Below, one piece after another: positions 8,364 to 17,820 of a stretch of 64,000 bases of DNA. The stretch is taken from contig JAHQWJ010000143.1 in assembly GCA_029856125.1 (NCBI GenBank), positions 17,325 to 81,324 of the forward strand. Direction: 5' to 3'. The notes under the pieces were generated by a model. It saw only the letters and a program-made list of their open reading frames with translations. It was not told the origin of the DNA and did not search any database. Position numbers and translations under genes: made by a program. Source of the stretch: Promethearchaeia archaeon. GTDB taxonomy: Archaea > Asgardarchaeota > Lokiarchaeia > Sigyniarchaeales > SOKP01. Each line of letters starts with the position of its first letter. Within the stretch, counting starts at the first letter, position 1.

Positions 8364-9230
8364 TTAATAACGAGAACTTAGACTATGAGCTAAAACAAGG
8401 GCTCCTTTGATTTCAGAGATATCTCCTACCCGGGAAGTATCGACAATTGCACGATCAATATCCATGTAAATCGCGCCATATGCTTTACCTCCTCCCAAGT
8501 GAACCAAAGTTCGATATATTAAGTTTCCTGTAATCCCATCAGGAGCGATGATTAAATTAGTTTTTTTAGCGATGGCATTTTCAATTAAAATCTCTGAATG
8601 TTCAATCATTAGGGACGAAAATTTATCTCTAAAATAATTTACAACTTTTTGAGCTTCTTCGATACTACTATCTACCTTAGGGTTTCTTCCCATATCACCG
8701 ATTCTTCCACCGCTTAATATACTTACTTTTGGTTCTAAATTTAACGCTTTTATTTCCTTGATTGCTTTATTAAGGAATACTATTTTGCTATCAAAATTAT
8801 TACATTCGTCTATACCTACTGGTCCGAAAAAAAACTGATACCCCGTGAAAGTTTCTAACAGCGCTAACCGATTTATTTCTAATATTTTTAGAATGGATTG
8901 AAGTCCTTGTAAGAATTTGGTTGAACCTAAATTTCCTCTCACAACACTTGAAATTTTATTAGTTTTAAGATAATTGAGAATTTCAGATGTGGGGTCATCT
9001 GATTCAACCAAAGTAATAATTTTTTTATTTTTGCTAAAGAGTTTATTATTAGCGATATAATCTATTGATTTTCTGCTTCCAAAGAAAAAAAATGAACTAT
9101 ACCTTGGTTCTAAAGCGGATATTGCCGCTTTTAAGATTTTATCATTATGAACTCCTGAATCTCCTAGTCCAATACCAATTTTAGCTTCGGTACCTTTGGT
9201 TCTTTGATAAAATTTTTCTAATATACTCAT
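8364..9230 (-). CDS. MtxX-like / phosphotransacetylase-fold protein
   Basis: 288 residues. The overall pattern matches the MtxX family (methanogenesis marker protein 4), which has a phosphate acetyl/butyryltransferase-like fold. Supporting segments are the N-terminal IGIGLGDSGVHNDKILKAA, a central SILSGGRIGDMGRNPKVD, and the C-terminal PDGITGNLIYRTLVHLGGG shared with the Pta family. The biochemical role of MtxX is unknown; the family is found in methanogens and some other archaea. The last position is 18 nt downstream of the CPBP gene's stop on the same strand, suggesting an operon. Confidence 0.78.
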   Translation of the reverse strand: MSILEKFYQRTKGTEAKIGIGLGDSGVHNDKILKAAISALEPRYSSFFFFGSRKSIDYIANNKLFSKNKKIITLVESDDPTSEILNYLKTNKISSVVRGNLGSTKFLQGLQSILKILEINRLALLETFTGYQFFFGPVGIDECNNFDSKIVFLNKAIKEIKALNLEPKVSILSGGRIGDMGRNPKVDSSIEEAQKVVNYFRDKFSSLMIEHSEILIENAIAKKTNLIIAPDGITGNLIYRTLVHLGGGKAYGAIYMDIDRAIVDTSRVGDISEIKGALVLAHSLSSRY

Positions 9231-9248
9231 CGAATTTCTTGTTTTTTG

Positions 9249-10352
9249 TTAAAAAGAAGTAAATACTAAAAATGCAATGATGATAGTTAACGCATTATAA
9301 ACGCCGTGCGTTATCATAACTGCAATTAAATTTTCTTTCCTCCAGTTATATAGCAATCCAAGCAATAAAGAAATCGCGAAAAATGGAAAGAAGGTGAGGA
9401 GCAATGAGACTAAGAAGGTAGTCAATGATTCTGGAAATACGAATATTCCTATTAAGTGAATTGAAGAAAATATTAATGCTGTAATTAATATTCCCCAATT
9501 TTTACCTAGACTGCGTATTAGTCCCTTTTGTAAAAAACCTCTGAAAAGCACCTCTTCGGATGGTCCTATTATTAATATCATTATAATAACTAACCAAAAG
9601 ATAGTGAGTACATCAGAAGATGTAATGAGAACATCAACTTCACCAGAAGTCCCAAGAATATCATGTACTATTTCGTACCCAAAAATAACTGTTAGTATAA
9701 CCTCCATTAGAAAAGACACGCAAAACACTAAAAATACTCCAAGAATCGCAAAACCGATTCCTATAAGAATTTCTTTCAAAATTCTTTTATTGTTAAAACC
9801 CTTAACAGTAAACCCTAAGAGGATCAATCGATTATTTAAATTTGGTTTTTTTAGGTACTTACCAATATATAACATTGGAACAATAAACAAGATTAACTCG
9901 ATAAAGGAACTAAAAATAATAAGATACGGATTGGCTAAGATGTCATATATAGTATCTAAGTTAAATGAAAAAAAAACAAATACGACAACTGCAAAAATTG
10001 CTGCAGAGTTCATTAAGATAAAAGCTGCCGCAGTCATGCCAATAGAAGCGAAACTACCCCATAATTTCTCTTCTTTCAGATTCGAGAGATCCTCTTGTGA
10101 GAGTCTCTTTCTTGGAGGTCGATGCGGTCTGAAACTGTAAGGTTGGTAGGTAGTCGAAGTCCGAGGACCTAAAGATATTGTATTTTTACGAGGAGGCATC
10201 CTCATATGGGTATTGATGTAGATTAAATCCACACCACATTTGGTGCAAAATTTAATATTCTTCACTTCCGGGATTTTAGTTCCACATATAGGACAATACG
10301 ACCATCTTAGCTTAATTTCGTTCGAATTGTCTATTTTATCGTTCTCATTCAT
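9249..10352 (-). CDS. CPBP-family intramembrane protease with zinc-ribbon head
   Basis: 367 residues. The N-terminus (about 18-45) is a zinc ribbon (CPICG...CTKCG). A basic linker follows, then about eight transmembrane helices. The catalytic region has EEVLFRG and later SSIH, the EExxxR and FxxxH-type motifs of CPBP (CAAX protease and bacteriocin-processing) peptidases. Members cleave peptides within the membrane, including prenylated CAAX proteins in eukaryotes and bacteriocin leaders in bacteria; the substrate here is unknown. A zinc-ribbon fused to CPBP is a pattern seen in archaea. Upstream of the MtxX-like gene in the same direction. Confidence 0.88.
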   Translation of the reverse strand: MNENDKIDNSNEIKLRWSYCPICGTKIPEVKNIKFCTKCGVDLIYINTHMRMPPRKNTISLGPRTSTTYQPYSFRPHRPPRKRLSQEDLSNLKEEKLWGSFASIGMTAAAFILMNSAAIFAVVVFVFFSFNLDTIYDILANPYLIIFSSFIELILFIVPMLYIGKYLKKPNLNNRLILLGFTVKGFNNKRILKEILIGIGFAILGVFLVFCVSFLMEVILTVIFGYEIVHDILGTSGEVDVLITSSDVLTIFWLVIIMILIIGPSEEVLFRGFLQKGLIRSLGKNWGILITALIFSSIHLIGIFVFPESLTTFLVSLLLTFFPFFAISLLLGLLYNWRKENLIAVMITHGVYNALTIIIAFLVFTSF

Positions 10353-10446
10353 TCTTACAACAAATTAAGGTTTCAAGATATACTTGTTATAGTTTATTAT
10401 TATTTCTGGTTTAAAAGGATAATGCGTAAAAAATAATTTTGTCAAT

Positions 10447-12225
10447 TTAATGTGTAAAGTAGCAAATCAGTATCTGATTTTCCCACTTAATGGGATTTAC
10501 AAATCCATATCTTTCGAACTGGATGGGCTTATTCAACGGTATATTTTGAAGACTTTTTTCTCCGTTTCCCATAGACACTGTTCCATCGGGTTTTATGATC
10601 GAAACTTTTACATTTTCTTTTTTGGGTACCCAATGTATTATACTATAATCCCGATTTAAATCGGAGCTGTGGAAACGAGCTTGAATTTTACCATCGTTTA
10701 CCCTTATAGAAGTTATTTGAATGTTTATAAGATCTTTTAGGCGTATTATTTGATCGACATTGAGTTTAACCATATCTGCTCGAGATATTAGAATCAACAA
10801 TTTATTGTTTATAGCATCAACTTTAATTTTTCTCCTTCCTTTTTGTGGGTTGGTAGGTTGTAACAAAGGCTCAGCTATGAAGTCTGAAAATGGAACATCG
10901 CTAATTTCAATTATTGTTGGTTCTTCTACGAAGAAATATCTATTTGAAAGTTCATCAATAATATCTTTATTCTTTGAATACAACCAGTTTACCGAAAAAT
11001 TAATAGCATTAATTGATAATCCTAAGTCTAATAGAGAATCTCTTAAAGCTTTTGGTTCAATACCTCTCATTTTTAACGATTGAAGGCTCCACGTACGAGG
11101 GTCGTCCCAGCCGCTATAGGTGCCATTAGCTATATTATTTCGAGCTTTTGTTTTACTTAATAGATTTTCTTCACTTTTACTCAAACCCGAAAAGTTTAAG
11201 CGCCCATAGTGGATGAACTCTGCCTTTTTCCATCCGAAATGGGCCCATATAAAATCTTCTATTACATCCTCTTTAACTAAATCGGACCCTCTAAGTATGT
11301 GAGAAACACCAATAAGATAATCATCAATTGCCCAAGAAAACTCCAACATCGGCCAAACCAAATATTTAGTGCCTACTCGTGGGTGTTCAGCTTCGGATAT
11401 TCTCATAATAATTTGATCTCTTATTGCGGGATCTTTATACTTCATCCCAGTTTTCAACCTTACAACAACTTCAGTTTCATGATATTTCCCATTTAACATA
11501 TTCTCCCATTCTTTTAAGTTAAAAGATAAGGTGTGATTTCTATGTGGACAATCTAATTTTCGATCTTTGTACTTATTTTTAAATTCTGCCGCGGTACAAA
11601 AACAGACATATGCAAGATTATCTTTAATAAGTTTTTCGCAGTACTCATAATAAATTTCAAGTCGTTTACTTTTGTAATAAACTTTTGAATAAGTAATACC
11701 TAACCACTTTAGGCCATCCTCTATTAACTTATAAGCTTCTGGGAGCACATATTTAGCTTTAGAAGTATTTCTCAATGATTTTGGACTTCCGATCGTGTCA
11801 TCAAAGAAAAGTATTAAGTCTCCGTTGTATTTTTTGATATATTCGCTGTTCAAGACTACCATCCTTGCGTTTCCAATGTGTAAAGCTCCACTTGGGTATG
11901 GTGCTAAGCGCATCACTATTTTATCGTAATTCTGAGCATTAGGCAACTCTGGTAGTGTTTTCTTTTCTTTCTTTGATACTTTTTTCTCTAAAGCATCGGG
12001 CTTTAACTCTAGTAACTTTGCTTCTTGTTCTTGAAGAGTTAATTTGGAGATTTCTAAGACAATCTCATCTTGAATAAGTTTTATTTCTTTTATTTGAGAT
12101 TTGAGCTCTGGGTTTTGCCCTATAAGTTTTCCTAGAATGGCTTTTACATTTGGTTTACCTCCAAATTTTACTGAATTTTCAAGGCTATAAATCCATAATA
12201 ATCGCTTTATTTCTGAATTTTCCAC
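10447..12225 (-). CDS. gltX: Glutamyl-tRNA synthetase (archaeal type)
   Basis: 592 residues. An N-terminal helical extension (1-95) precedes the class I catalytic core with APYPSGALHIGNAR (HIGH motif) and a later LSKSEEN (KMSKS-type). The C-terminal beta-barrels that read the anticodon follow the archaeal GluRS/GlnRS type. Archaea usually use a non-discriminating GluRS that also charges tRNA-Gln, with Glu-to-Gln conversion by GatDE; this is family knowledge and not visible here. The usual acidic 'RFEDTDP' region is replaced by LFFDDTIGSPKS, which is typical of the archaeal branch. It appears monocistronic. Confidence 0.94.
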   Translation of the reverse strand: MENSEIKRLLWIYSLENSVKFGGKPNVKAILGKLIGQNPELKSQIKEIKLIQDEIVLEISKLTLQEQEAKLLELKPDALEKKVSKKEKKTLPELPNAQNYDKIVMRLAPYPSGALHIGNARMVVLNSEYIKKYNGDLILFFDDTIGSPKSLRNTSKAKYVLPEAYKLIEDGLKWLGITYSKVYYKSKRLEIYYEYCEKLIKDNLAYVCFCTAAEFKNKYKDRKLDCPHRNHTLSFNLKEWENMLNGKYHETEVVVRLKTGMKYKDPAIRDQIIMRISEAEHPRVGTKYLVWPMLEFSWAIDDYLIGVSHILRGSDLVKEDVIEDFIWAHFGWKKAEFIHYGRLNFSGLSKSEENLLSKTKARNNIANGTYSGWDDPRTWSLQSLKMRGIEPKALRDSLLDLGLSINAINFSVNWLYSKNKDIIDELSNRYFFVEEPTIIEISDVPFSDFIAEPLLQPTNPQKGRRKIKVDAINNKLLILISRADMVKLNVDQIIRLKDLINIQITSIRVNDGKIQARFHSSDLNRDYSIIHWVPKKENVKVSIIKPDGTVSMGNGEKSLQNIPLNKPIQFERYGFVNPIKWENQILICYFTH

Positions 12226-12386
12226 TATTTAAACCTCTCTAAAGATCATCAATATGATTGTATAAAATTTTATTTTATAGCTATTTGAGTATTAATAATA
12301 AACCTTATCAGAAAAAATATATCATTATTAAGGTGAATATCAGCATTAATACATTGTAGCGTTTGTAATTAATTAAAAAGGAAAAT

Positions 12387-12683
12387 TTGGTGGTTAAGAT
12401 CTATTATCGTGGTTACATACTTATTAGACTAAAAGTAATTGGAACTGAATGGGAAGTTGTAAAAAGATTAACAAATTTAAGATCGAATAATCCAGAGGAA
12501 GATTGGGCAGTGACTTACACAACTCCTGTTTACGGCGGATGGGACTTAGTAGCAGAATGCAAATTTACTAAACTTCAAGAACTGGATAAAATCGTAGCTT
12601 ATATTCGCGTTGACGATGATTTATCTAACTGGGTCGAGGAAACCACTACATTAGTATCTAGTAAGCCTGATTATCCTAAGTAA
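12387..12683 (+). CDS. Stand-alone Lrp/AsnC ligand-binding (RAM) domain
   Basis: 98 residues with a TTG start (an in-frame GTG follows directly at 12390). An AAGG motif lies a few bases upstream. The pattern is beta-alpha-beta-beta-alpha-beta: GYILIRLKV, then VTYTTPVYGGWDLVAEC, then LDKIVAYIR, ending WVEETTTLV. This matches the RAM effector domain of Lrp/AsnC regulators without the DNA-binding HTH. Such proteins can oligomerise with full Lrp regulators or sense amino acids. Function inferred from fold. Confidence 0.72.
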   Translation: MVVKIYYRGYILIRLKVIGTEWEVVKRLTNLRSNNPEEDWAVTYTTPVYGGWDLVAECKFTKLQELDKIVAYIRVDDDLSNWVEETTTLVSSKPDYPK

Positions 12684-12833
12684 ATAAGATAATTAGATCT
12701 ATTCTTCTATTACAAAATTCAATGAATTATTAGAAATATAATCTTGGATAATTCTAACTCATCTTTCTAATACTTAATAGAGAAATAAAGTATTTTAGCT
12801 TTAAAGTATTTAAACAATTATTAATAAAATATT

Positions 12834-12936
12834 AGCCCAGTAGTCGAGTGGATAAGACGCTTGCCTGCGAAGCAAGTGATCAGGGGTTCAATCTTCTTAA
12901 AACTTCTTATAGAAGGAATAATTCCCCTCTGGGCTA
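12834..12936 (+). tRNA. tRNA-Arg(GCG) with a 30-nt intron in the T-loop
   Basis: The acceptor AGCCCAG (12834-12840) pairs perfectly with CTGGGCT (12929-12935), with A73 at 12936. The D-arm is GTCG/AGAC. The anticodon stem CTTGC/GCAAG holds loop CTGCGAA, giving anticodon GCG at 12867-12869 (Arg, CGC/CGU codons). The T-stem AGGGG (12882-12886) pairs with CCCCT (12924-12928), but 37 nt lie between instead of 7. Excising 30 nt near position 59/60 leaves TTCAAT plus one base, a normal T-loop. CCA is not encoded. Mature length is 73 nt. Confidence 0.9.
12893..12922 (+). other. tRNA-Arg intron (30 nt) in the T-loop, near 59/60
   Basis: The boundary is ambiguous by one base (12893-12922 or 12894-12923), both giving a 7-nt T-loop. 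The intron contains CTTC/GAAG self-complementarity, including a CTTCT-TAT-AGAAG hairpin, compatible with a relaxed bulge-helix-bulge. Confidence 0.78.
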
Positions 12937-12944
12937 CTATATCT

Positions 12945-13724
12945 CTAATCTATGTATTGTAAAACTTCTTCTATTGATTTAATTCTTGTTAAATTAGGAA
13001 TATTAATTTCTTTTTCATAAGGGAACTCATAATCTCTCTCTTTTAAGATAATTTGCATACCTACTCTATTGGCACCGACTATATCAGCAGCCTCATCACC
13101 TACCATTATACAATATTCTGCATCGTTTTTCGTTAATCCCATTCTCTTTAGAGTATGAAAAAAAATGTCAGAATTTGGCTTTCTTTTGCCAAACTTAGCA
13201 GAAGTCACACTAACATCAAAATAATCATTCATTTCATTATCTCTAAGTAAATTTTTAATAGTTTTATGATTTGGATGATTGGATATAAGCCCAATTTTTA
13301 AGTTTGATATTTTAGATAAAGTTTCTAAAGTAAATTTTGTTTTTTCATCGGGTTTCCATTCTTCTTCTTCACAGGAATGATACAACTCCGCAAGTTTTTC
13401 CAAAAAATTGTTTTTTATTTTCTCTTCTTGAATTTCATAGCCTTTTTCTTTTAACAGGTCCAATGTCGTCTTAAACAATAAAGTAGTGGGGAATTCATCT
13501 TTTGTTTTCATTGCTTGTTTAAAATAGGTAGCTCTCTTTTTGTTGAAAATTTTCATGAAATCTTCCGTCATTTGGCCCTTGTCTTCTATTATTTTCTCTT
13601 GCTTGAGAACATTAATAGATTTTGACATTCCCCTCCTAAAACAATCAAAGTATTTTTTCATTGAGACGTTTTTAAAATGAAATAGTGTAAAACCAAAGTC
13701 AAATATGATTGCCCTTACTTTCAT
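12945..13724 (-). CDS. HAD-superfamily phosphatase-like hydrolase
   Basis: 259 residues from ATG 13724; an in-frame GTG at 13742 would add six residues. The Rossmann HAD core is clear: motif I FDFGFTL, motif II LISNHP, motif III lysine in KFGKRKPNSDIFF, and motif IV MVGDEAADIVGANRVGM. In motif I the usual second Asp (DxD) is glycine/phenylalanine (D-F-G-F-T). Some functional HAD enzymes with DxG starts exist, but the general acid/base may be missing. Substrate unknown. The gene ends 9 nt after the tRNA-Arg 3' end on the opposite strand. Confidence 0.83.
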   Translation of the reverse strand: MKVRAIIFDFGFTLFHFKNVSMKKYFDCFRRGMSKSINVLKQEKIIEDKGQMTEDFMKIFNKKRATYFKQAMKTKDEFPTTLLFKTTLDLLKEKGYEIQEEKIKNNFLEKLAELYHSCEEEEWKPDEKTKFTLETLSKISNLKIGLISNHPNHKTIKNLLRDNEMNDYFDVSVTSAKFGKRKPNSDIFFHTLKRMGLTKNDAEYCIMVGDEAADIVGANRVGMQIILKERDYEFPYEKEINIPNLTRIKSIEEVLQYID

Positions 13725-13854
13725 TCTAGATATATAAATCACTTGAAGGAATATTAAGCTATCTCTCTAAGATTTTTAATGAGAATTTTACCTTATATTA
13801 ATAATTTAATAGATATATAAAAGATTGAACTAAATAATTATTTTTATTAAGATT

Positions 13855-14385
13855 ATGTCAATGGATAAGTGGCTGGATGACGAAGAAACCAAAGAAAAGA
13901 AAAAAAAAAGAAATGAAATTTATAGCAGCTTATCAAATGAAGAAAAAAATGATCTAAGTAAACAAAAAATCCGCGAATTAGTAAAAAAAGACGAAATTAC
14001 TAGTAGTTTTGACGAGAGTAGAAAGGGCTTTTTAACCAAAGTTTTAGAGTTTAAAGATTGGTTGGATAATCGAGCATATATAAAAGGAGACATTGAAAGA
14101 ATTCAAACTTGGGTAGAGAATCTATACTCTATGGTTGATATAAGCATAAATTTCCAGAACAAAGCAAGTGTTAATAATGGAAAAGTGCCCTTGATTAATA
14201 GCTATAAATCTATCCCTGTCAAATTTTTAGATGAAAAGACGCGGATTGCATTGAATAAAAAGCTGAGAGGTATGAAGCGAACTAACTCAGATAATTATTA
14301 TTTACGAAAGCTAAAAATTATCGTTAAAGAAAAATTAAAAGACGCAGAATATTACAATATCTTAAGAGACATATTAGAGAGTTGA
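13855..14385 (+). CDS. Conserved-looking charged protein, unknown function
   Basis: 176 residues, lysine- and glutamate-rich, predicted mostly alpha-helical with a coiled-coil-like N-terminus (about 10-50). No catalytic motif recognised. It is 7 nt upstream of the sugar nucleotidyltransferase at 14393, so the two genes are probably one operon. Cytosolic. Confidence 0.6.
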   Translation: MSMDKWLDDEETKEKKKKRNEIYSSLSNEEKNDLSKQKIRELVKKDEITSSFDESRKGFLTKVLEFKDWLDNRAYIKGDIERIQTWVENLYSMVDISINFQNKASVNNGKVPLINSYKSIPVKFLDEKTRIALNKKLRGMKRTNSDNYYLRKLKIIVKEKLKDAEYYNILRDILES

Positions 14386-14392
14386 TTTTAAT

Positions 14393-15481
14393 TTGAAATT
14401 AGTTTGTCCAATCGCAGGCGTAGGAAAAAGACTTCAACCATTTACCTATTCAAAACCTAAAGCTTTCCTTAAAATTGCAGGAAACAGGCTCATCGACCAC
14501 ATATTGATTAAGCTAAAAAGAACGTTCCCAAAAAATACGGAAATTGCCTTCATTGTGGGCTATAAAAAACGACAAATAACTGAATATATTACTGAACATT
14601 TTTCTGATTACTTTAATCTTGAATTTATCGAACAGAAACCACTTGGCTATTTAGCAGATACTCCATTTTTTAGCGGCCTTGGAGATGCTATTTTACTAGC
14701 CAAGAATTTTGTTAATAATGATGACTGTTTCATTTTTCTAAGCGATAGGCTTCCAATGGAAGATTATTCTTCAATTGTATTAACCTATCACCAAGGCGAA
14801 TGTGACGGAGTGATAAATATTAAAAAAGTTGATAATCCTAAGTTTTATGGAGTTACGGTAATAGATGATAATGCTAAAATAAAAAGAATAGTGGAAAAAC
14901 CAGAAGAGTTTATTTCTGATTATGCTGTTTCTGGAGCTTATCTTTTTGGAAAAAAAATAGTGAATAGATTATTTGAGCTTTTAGATGAACAAAGCAAGGT
15001 TGAACTCGAAAACGGGAAAGAGCATCTTTTTACTCCTATAATAGAACAGCTTATTAATGAAGGGATCATGATTAAAGGGAATATAATGCAGAATGAAATA
15101 TTGGACTTCGGAAGACCAGAAACATTACTTGAAGGAAATCGATATTTATTATCGGAAACCAAAATAAAGGACCCATTATTTGAATCAAAATTCCAAACGG
15201 GAAACATTTTAGACTCTAAAATTGTTCCTCCGGTTTTTATAGGAAAAAATGTGAGCATTAAGAATTCAGTAATAGGTCCAAATGTTTCTATAGGAGATGA
15301 TTTATCTATCGAAAAATGCATCCTCTCCGAATCTGTAATCGGAGATGGGGTATTCTTAAGAAAAATCATATCGTCTAACAGTATTATTGGAGACTACTCC
15401 ATTTTAGAAGACCTAATTAAGAAAAATATCACTATTGGCGACTCTTCTTATATTACAACTTCAAAAATAAAATCTTTTTAA
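14393..15481 (+). CDS. Sugar-1-phosphate nucleotidyltransferase with hexapeptide C-terminus
   Basis: 362 residues with a TTG start. The N-terminal NTP-transferase domain (1-235) begins KLVCPIAGVGKRLQPFTYSK, the nucleotide-binding GxGxRL...P.K signature, and continues with VGYKKRQI and a FLSDRLP metal-site region. The C-terminus (about 270-355) has imperfect hexapeptide repeats (IGKNVSIKNSVIGPNVSIGD), a left-handed beta-helix. This layout fits glucose-1-phosphate thymidylyl- or uridylyltransferase and archaeal GlmU-like enzymes, which make NDP-sugars for glycans. The exact sugar cannot be assigned. Confidence 0.88.
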   Translation: MKLVCPIAGVGKRLQPFTYSKPKAFLKIAGNRLIDHILIKLKRTFPKNTEIAFIVGYKKRQITEYITEHFSDYFNLEFIEQKPLGYLADTPFFSGLGDAILLAKNFVNNDDCFIFLSDRLPMEDYSSIVLTYHQGECDGVINIKKVDNPKFYGVTVIDDNAKIKRIVEKPEEFISDYAVSGAYLFGKKIVNRLFELLDEQSKVELENGKEHLFTPIIEQLINEGIMIKGNIMQNEILDFGRPETLLEGNRYLLSETKIKDPLFESKFQTGNILDSKIVPPVFIGKNVSIKNSVIGPNVSIGDDLSIEKCILSESVIGDGVFLRKIISSNSIIGDYSILEDLIKKNITIGDSSYITTSKIKSF

Positions 15482-15498
15482 TAAATAAAAAAAAAGAA

Positions 15499-16929
15499 TT
15501 AGTTTAATTTTGGACGCTTTTCTTGCCATGGGGAAACTTCTTCAAATGCTTTTGAGACTTGAAGAACTGTTCTTTCATCATAACGCTTTCCAACAATTTG
15601 CATTCCAATTGGTAACCCAGAATTAGACCAACCAGACGGAATTGACGCAGCAGGGAGACCTGTCATGTTAAAAGGATACGTATATGTCATCCAACTCATA
15701 ATACTCAATGTTTTTTTCCCTATTGATGGAAACGTAGTCCCCGTTTCTAACCAACCTGGTTTAATAGCAGGACAAGGTAATGTTGGTGTTATCAATATGT
15801 CATAATCCTTAAAATACTGGTACATAACTTCGTAAACATGTTTTCTTTGTTCTCTAGCTTTTCCAATATTCATAGCACTATTATCTAAACCTAATCTTAT
15901 GGAGCCTTTTAAATCTGGACTAAGGTCTTCAGGTCTATTATTAAAATCTTTTTGCAAATCATAGGCATAACCAATGGAGACCTCTGTTTTATATGCTGAT
16001 TCTGGTTTTCTTATTTTTAAATTTGCTTCTTCTATATCCCAATCAAATCGCTCAAACTTTTGAATACCATCAAGAACATTTTCTTTAACCTCATCATCTA
16101 GAATTTTTCCATAACCTAAAGTCATAGAATACCCTATTTTTAATTTTTTAGGTTTTTCATCGAGTACCTTAGCATAATCAATGTCATCGTCGGGAAAAGA
16201 ATTATGATCCCCCGGATGGTGACCTTTCATAGCATTTAACATAAGAGCGGCGTCCTTTACATGGCGTACAATTGGACCGTAATGATCCATTGAGTAAAAC
16301 GCTATTCCAATACGGGGATAACTAGGAATACGCCCAAAAGTAGGTTTTAATCCATAGACTCCGCAACAGCTACAAGGTACTCTAATTGAGCCCCCTCCAT
16401 CTGATCCTAAAGCTAATGGCCCTATCCCCCCTGCAACGGCTGAAGCAGCTCCTCCGCTAGAACCTCCTGAATTCCGTTCAATATCCCATGGATTTTTTGT
16501 TTCTCCAAAGATTTTGTTGTTTGTAAGAGCGATAGCACCAAATTCTGGCGTATTTGTTTTGCCTAGTATGACGCAACCAGACGCAATTAATCTTTGAACC
16601 GCAACATCATCTTGTTCGGGAATAAAATCTTCATACAATTTAGAACCAAAAGTAGTTCTTATTCCTTTAGTCTGCATTAAATCCTTAATTGATGTTGGAA
16701 TTCCATGTAATAATCCTAATGTTTCACTTCTTTTAACTGCTTCATCTGCTTTTTTGGCAGTTTCTCTTGCTAATTCAAAAGTAGGAGTACAATAAGCATT
16801 TATTATAGGATTGATTTTTTCTATTCGTTCAATTATGGTTTCAGTAATTTCAATTGATGATAATTCTTGAGATTTGATTTTTTCTCGCATCTCGAAAGCC
16901 GACATAAAACAGATATCCTCTTTATTCAT
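15499..16929 (-). CDS. Amidase-signature family hydrolase
   Basis: 476 residues. The amidase-signature Ser-cisSer-Lys triad is visible: Lys82 in TSIKDL, cis-Ser157 in GGSSGGAAS, and nucleophile Ser181 in GSDGGGSIRVP. Full length for the family. It is related to GatA, but no GatB or GatC lies nearby and archaea generally use GatDE, so a catabolic amidase for aryl- or acyl-amides is more likely. Probably cytosolic and monocistronic. Confidence 0.9.
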   Translation of the reverse strand: MNKEDICFMSAFEMREKIKSQELSSIEITETIIERIEKINPIINAYCTPTFELARETAKKADEAVKRSETLGLLHGIPTSIKDLMQTKGIRTTFGSKLYEDFIPEQDDVAVQRLIASGCVILGKTNTPEFGAIALTNNKIFGETKNPWDIERNSGGSSGGAASAVAGGIGPLALGSDGGGSIRVPCSCCGVYGLKPTFGRIPSYPRIGIAFYSMDHYGPIVRHVKDAALMLNAMKGHHPGDHNSFPDDDIDYAKVLDEKPKKLKIGYSMTLGYGKILDDEVKENVLDGIQKFERFDWDIEEANLKIRKPESAYKTEVSIGYAYDLQKDFNNRPEDLSPDLKGSIRLGLDNSAMNIGKAREQRKHVYEVMYQYFKDYDILITPTLPCPAIKPGWLETGTTFPSIGKKTLSIMSWMTYTYPFNMTGLPAASIPSGWSNSGLPIGMQIVGKRYDERTVLQVSKAFEEVSPWQEKRPKLN

Positions 16930-17139
16930 AGTATTTTACCTCAGTAGAATTAATTTTGATATATTAATGATTATTTGAAGTATCTAATATAAATTACTTT
17001 CTTTAATTAAGGTAAAATAATTGTCGATTTCCAAAATCAAATTTTTAAGTTTAAAAAAATTATTATGCTGTAATTTACTAAAGAAAATATTCTATTAAAG
17101 AAACTTTCGCAGAACCTAAAAACGAATATTGATGTAAAA

Positions 17140-17820
17140 GTGAATCAAAAATTAAAAATAATTTTTATAGTAGGAATTTTAAATTTCGTTATATTCAGTT
17201 CCTGTTTTAATGTAATTGGTAAAGCAGAGATAGAGCATGAAATTGGTTTTACTGAAGGAACCGAATTAATTTGGGAGATTACAGTACTAGACCTAGAAAG
17301 TTTTAGAGAGATTTTCGGATCTGATCCCAATTTTGAATTAGGAGATCAAATTAGAATGATTATAAGAGAAATCAATGAACTTACATTTTATTGGAATATA
17401 TATATAGAATTTTGGGATTATAAGACTGATTGGGGATTGAGTGGTGAAACTATCGAAATCCTTATCGCAAAATCTCCAGATGCTTATGACGATTACCTAT
17501 TCAGTCTTACACCTGTAGAAGATTATTTAGAACAAGCGATAGCGGCTCTACCTTCTGAGTATTCTAGAAGTGGTTTAACAATATTTAAACAAGGTAAAAG
17601 CGACTCTGGAATGGATTATTTATGGGAAAAGCAATTTGATTCAAGAGGGATTCTTGTAATAGAAACTTATTACGATGAGTCTGATGAGATAATAATAAAA
17701 AGTGAAGGGAAATTTCAGATTATTCCTTTTGGTATAACTTTTATTGGTTTTACAATATTTGCTATTATTGCCATAATAGTTGTTTCTATAAAAAAGAAAA
17801 ATCTCAGAATTAAAATTTAA
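17140..17820 (+). CDS. Secreted, membrane-anchored protein of unknown function
   Basis: 226 residues from a GTG start. An N-terminal signal peptide (KLKIIFIVGILNFVIFSS) leads to an extracellular domain of about 150 residues rich in aromatic and acidic residues. One C-terminal transmembrane helix and a KKKNLRIKI cytoplasmic tail follow. This architecture is frequent among cell-surface proteins of Asgard archaea. It overlaps the convergent gene at 17810 by 11 nt. No family recognised. Confidence 0.68.
   Translation: MNQKLKIIFIVGILNFVIFSSCFNVIGKAEIEHEIGFTEGTELIWEITVLDLESFREIFGSDPNFELGDQIRMIIREINELTFYWNIYIEFWDYKTDWGLSGETIEILIAKSPDAYDDYLFSLTPVEDYLEQAIAALPSEYSRSGLTIFKQGKSDSGMDYLWEKQFDSRGILVIETYYDESDEIIIKSEGKFQIIPFGITFIGFTIFAIIAIIVVSIKKKNLRIKI

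Noticed and set aside
14938..15369. Minus-strand frame opposite the hexapeptide-repeat enzyme
   Set aside because: It is an antisense shadow of the repeat-rich coding region.
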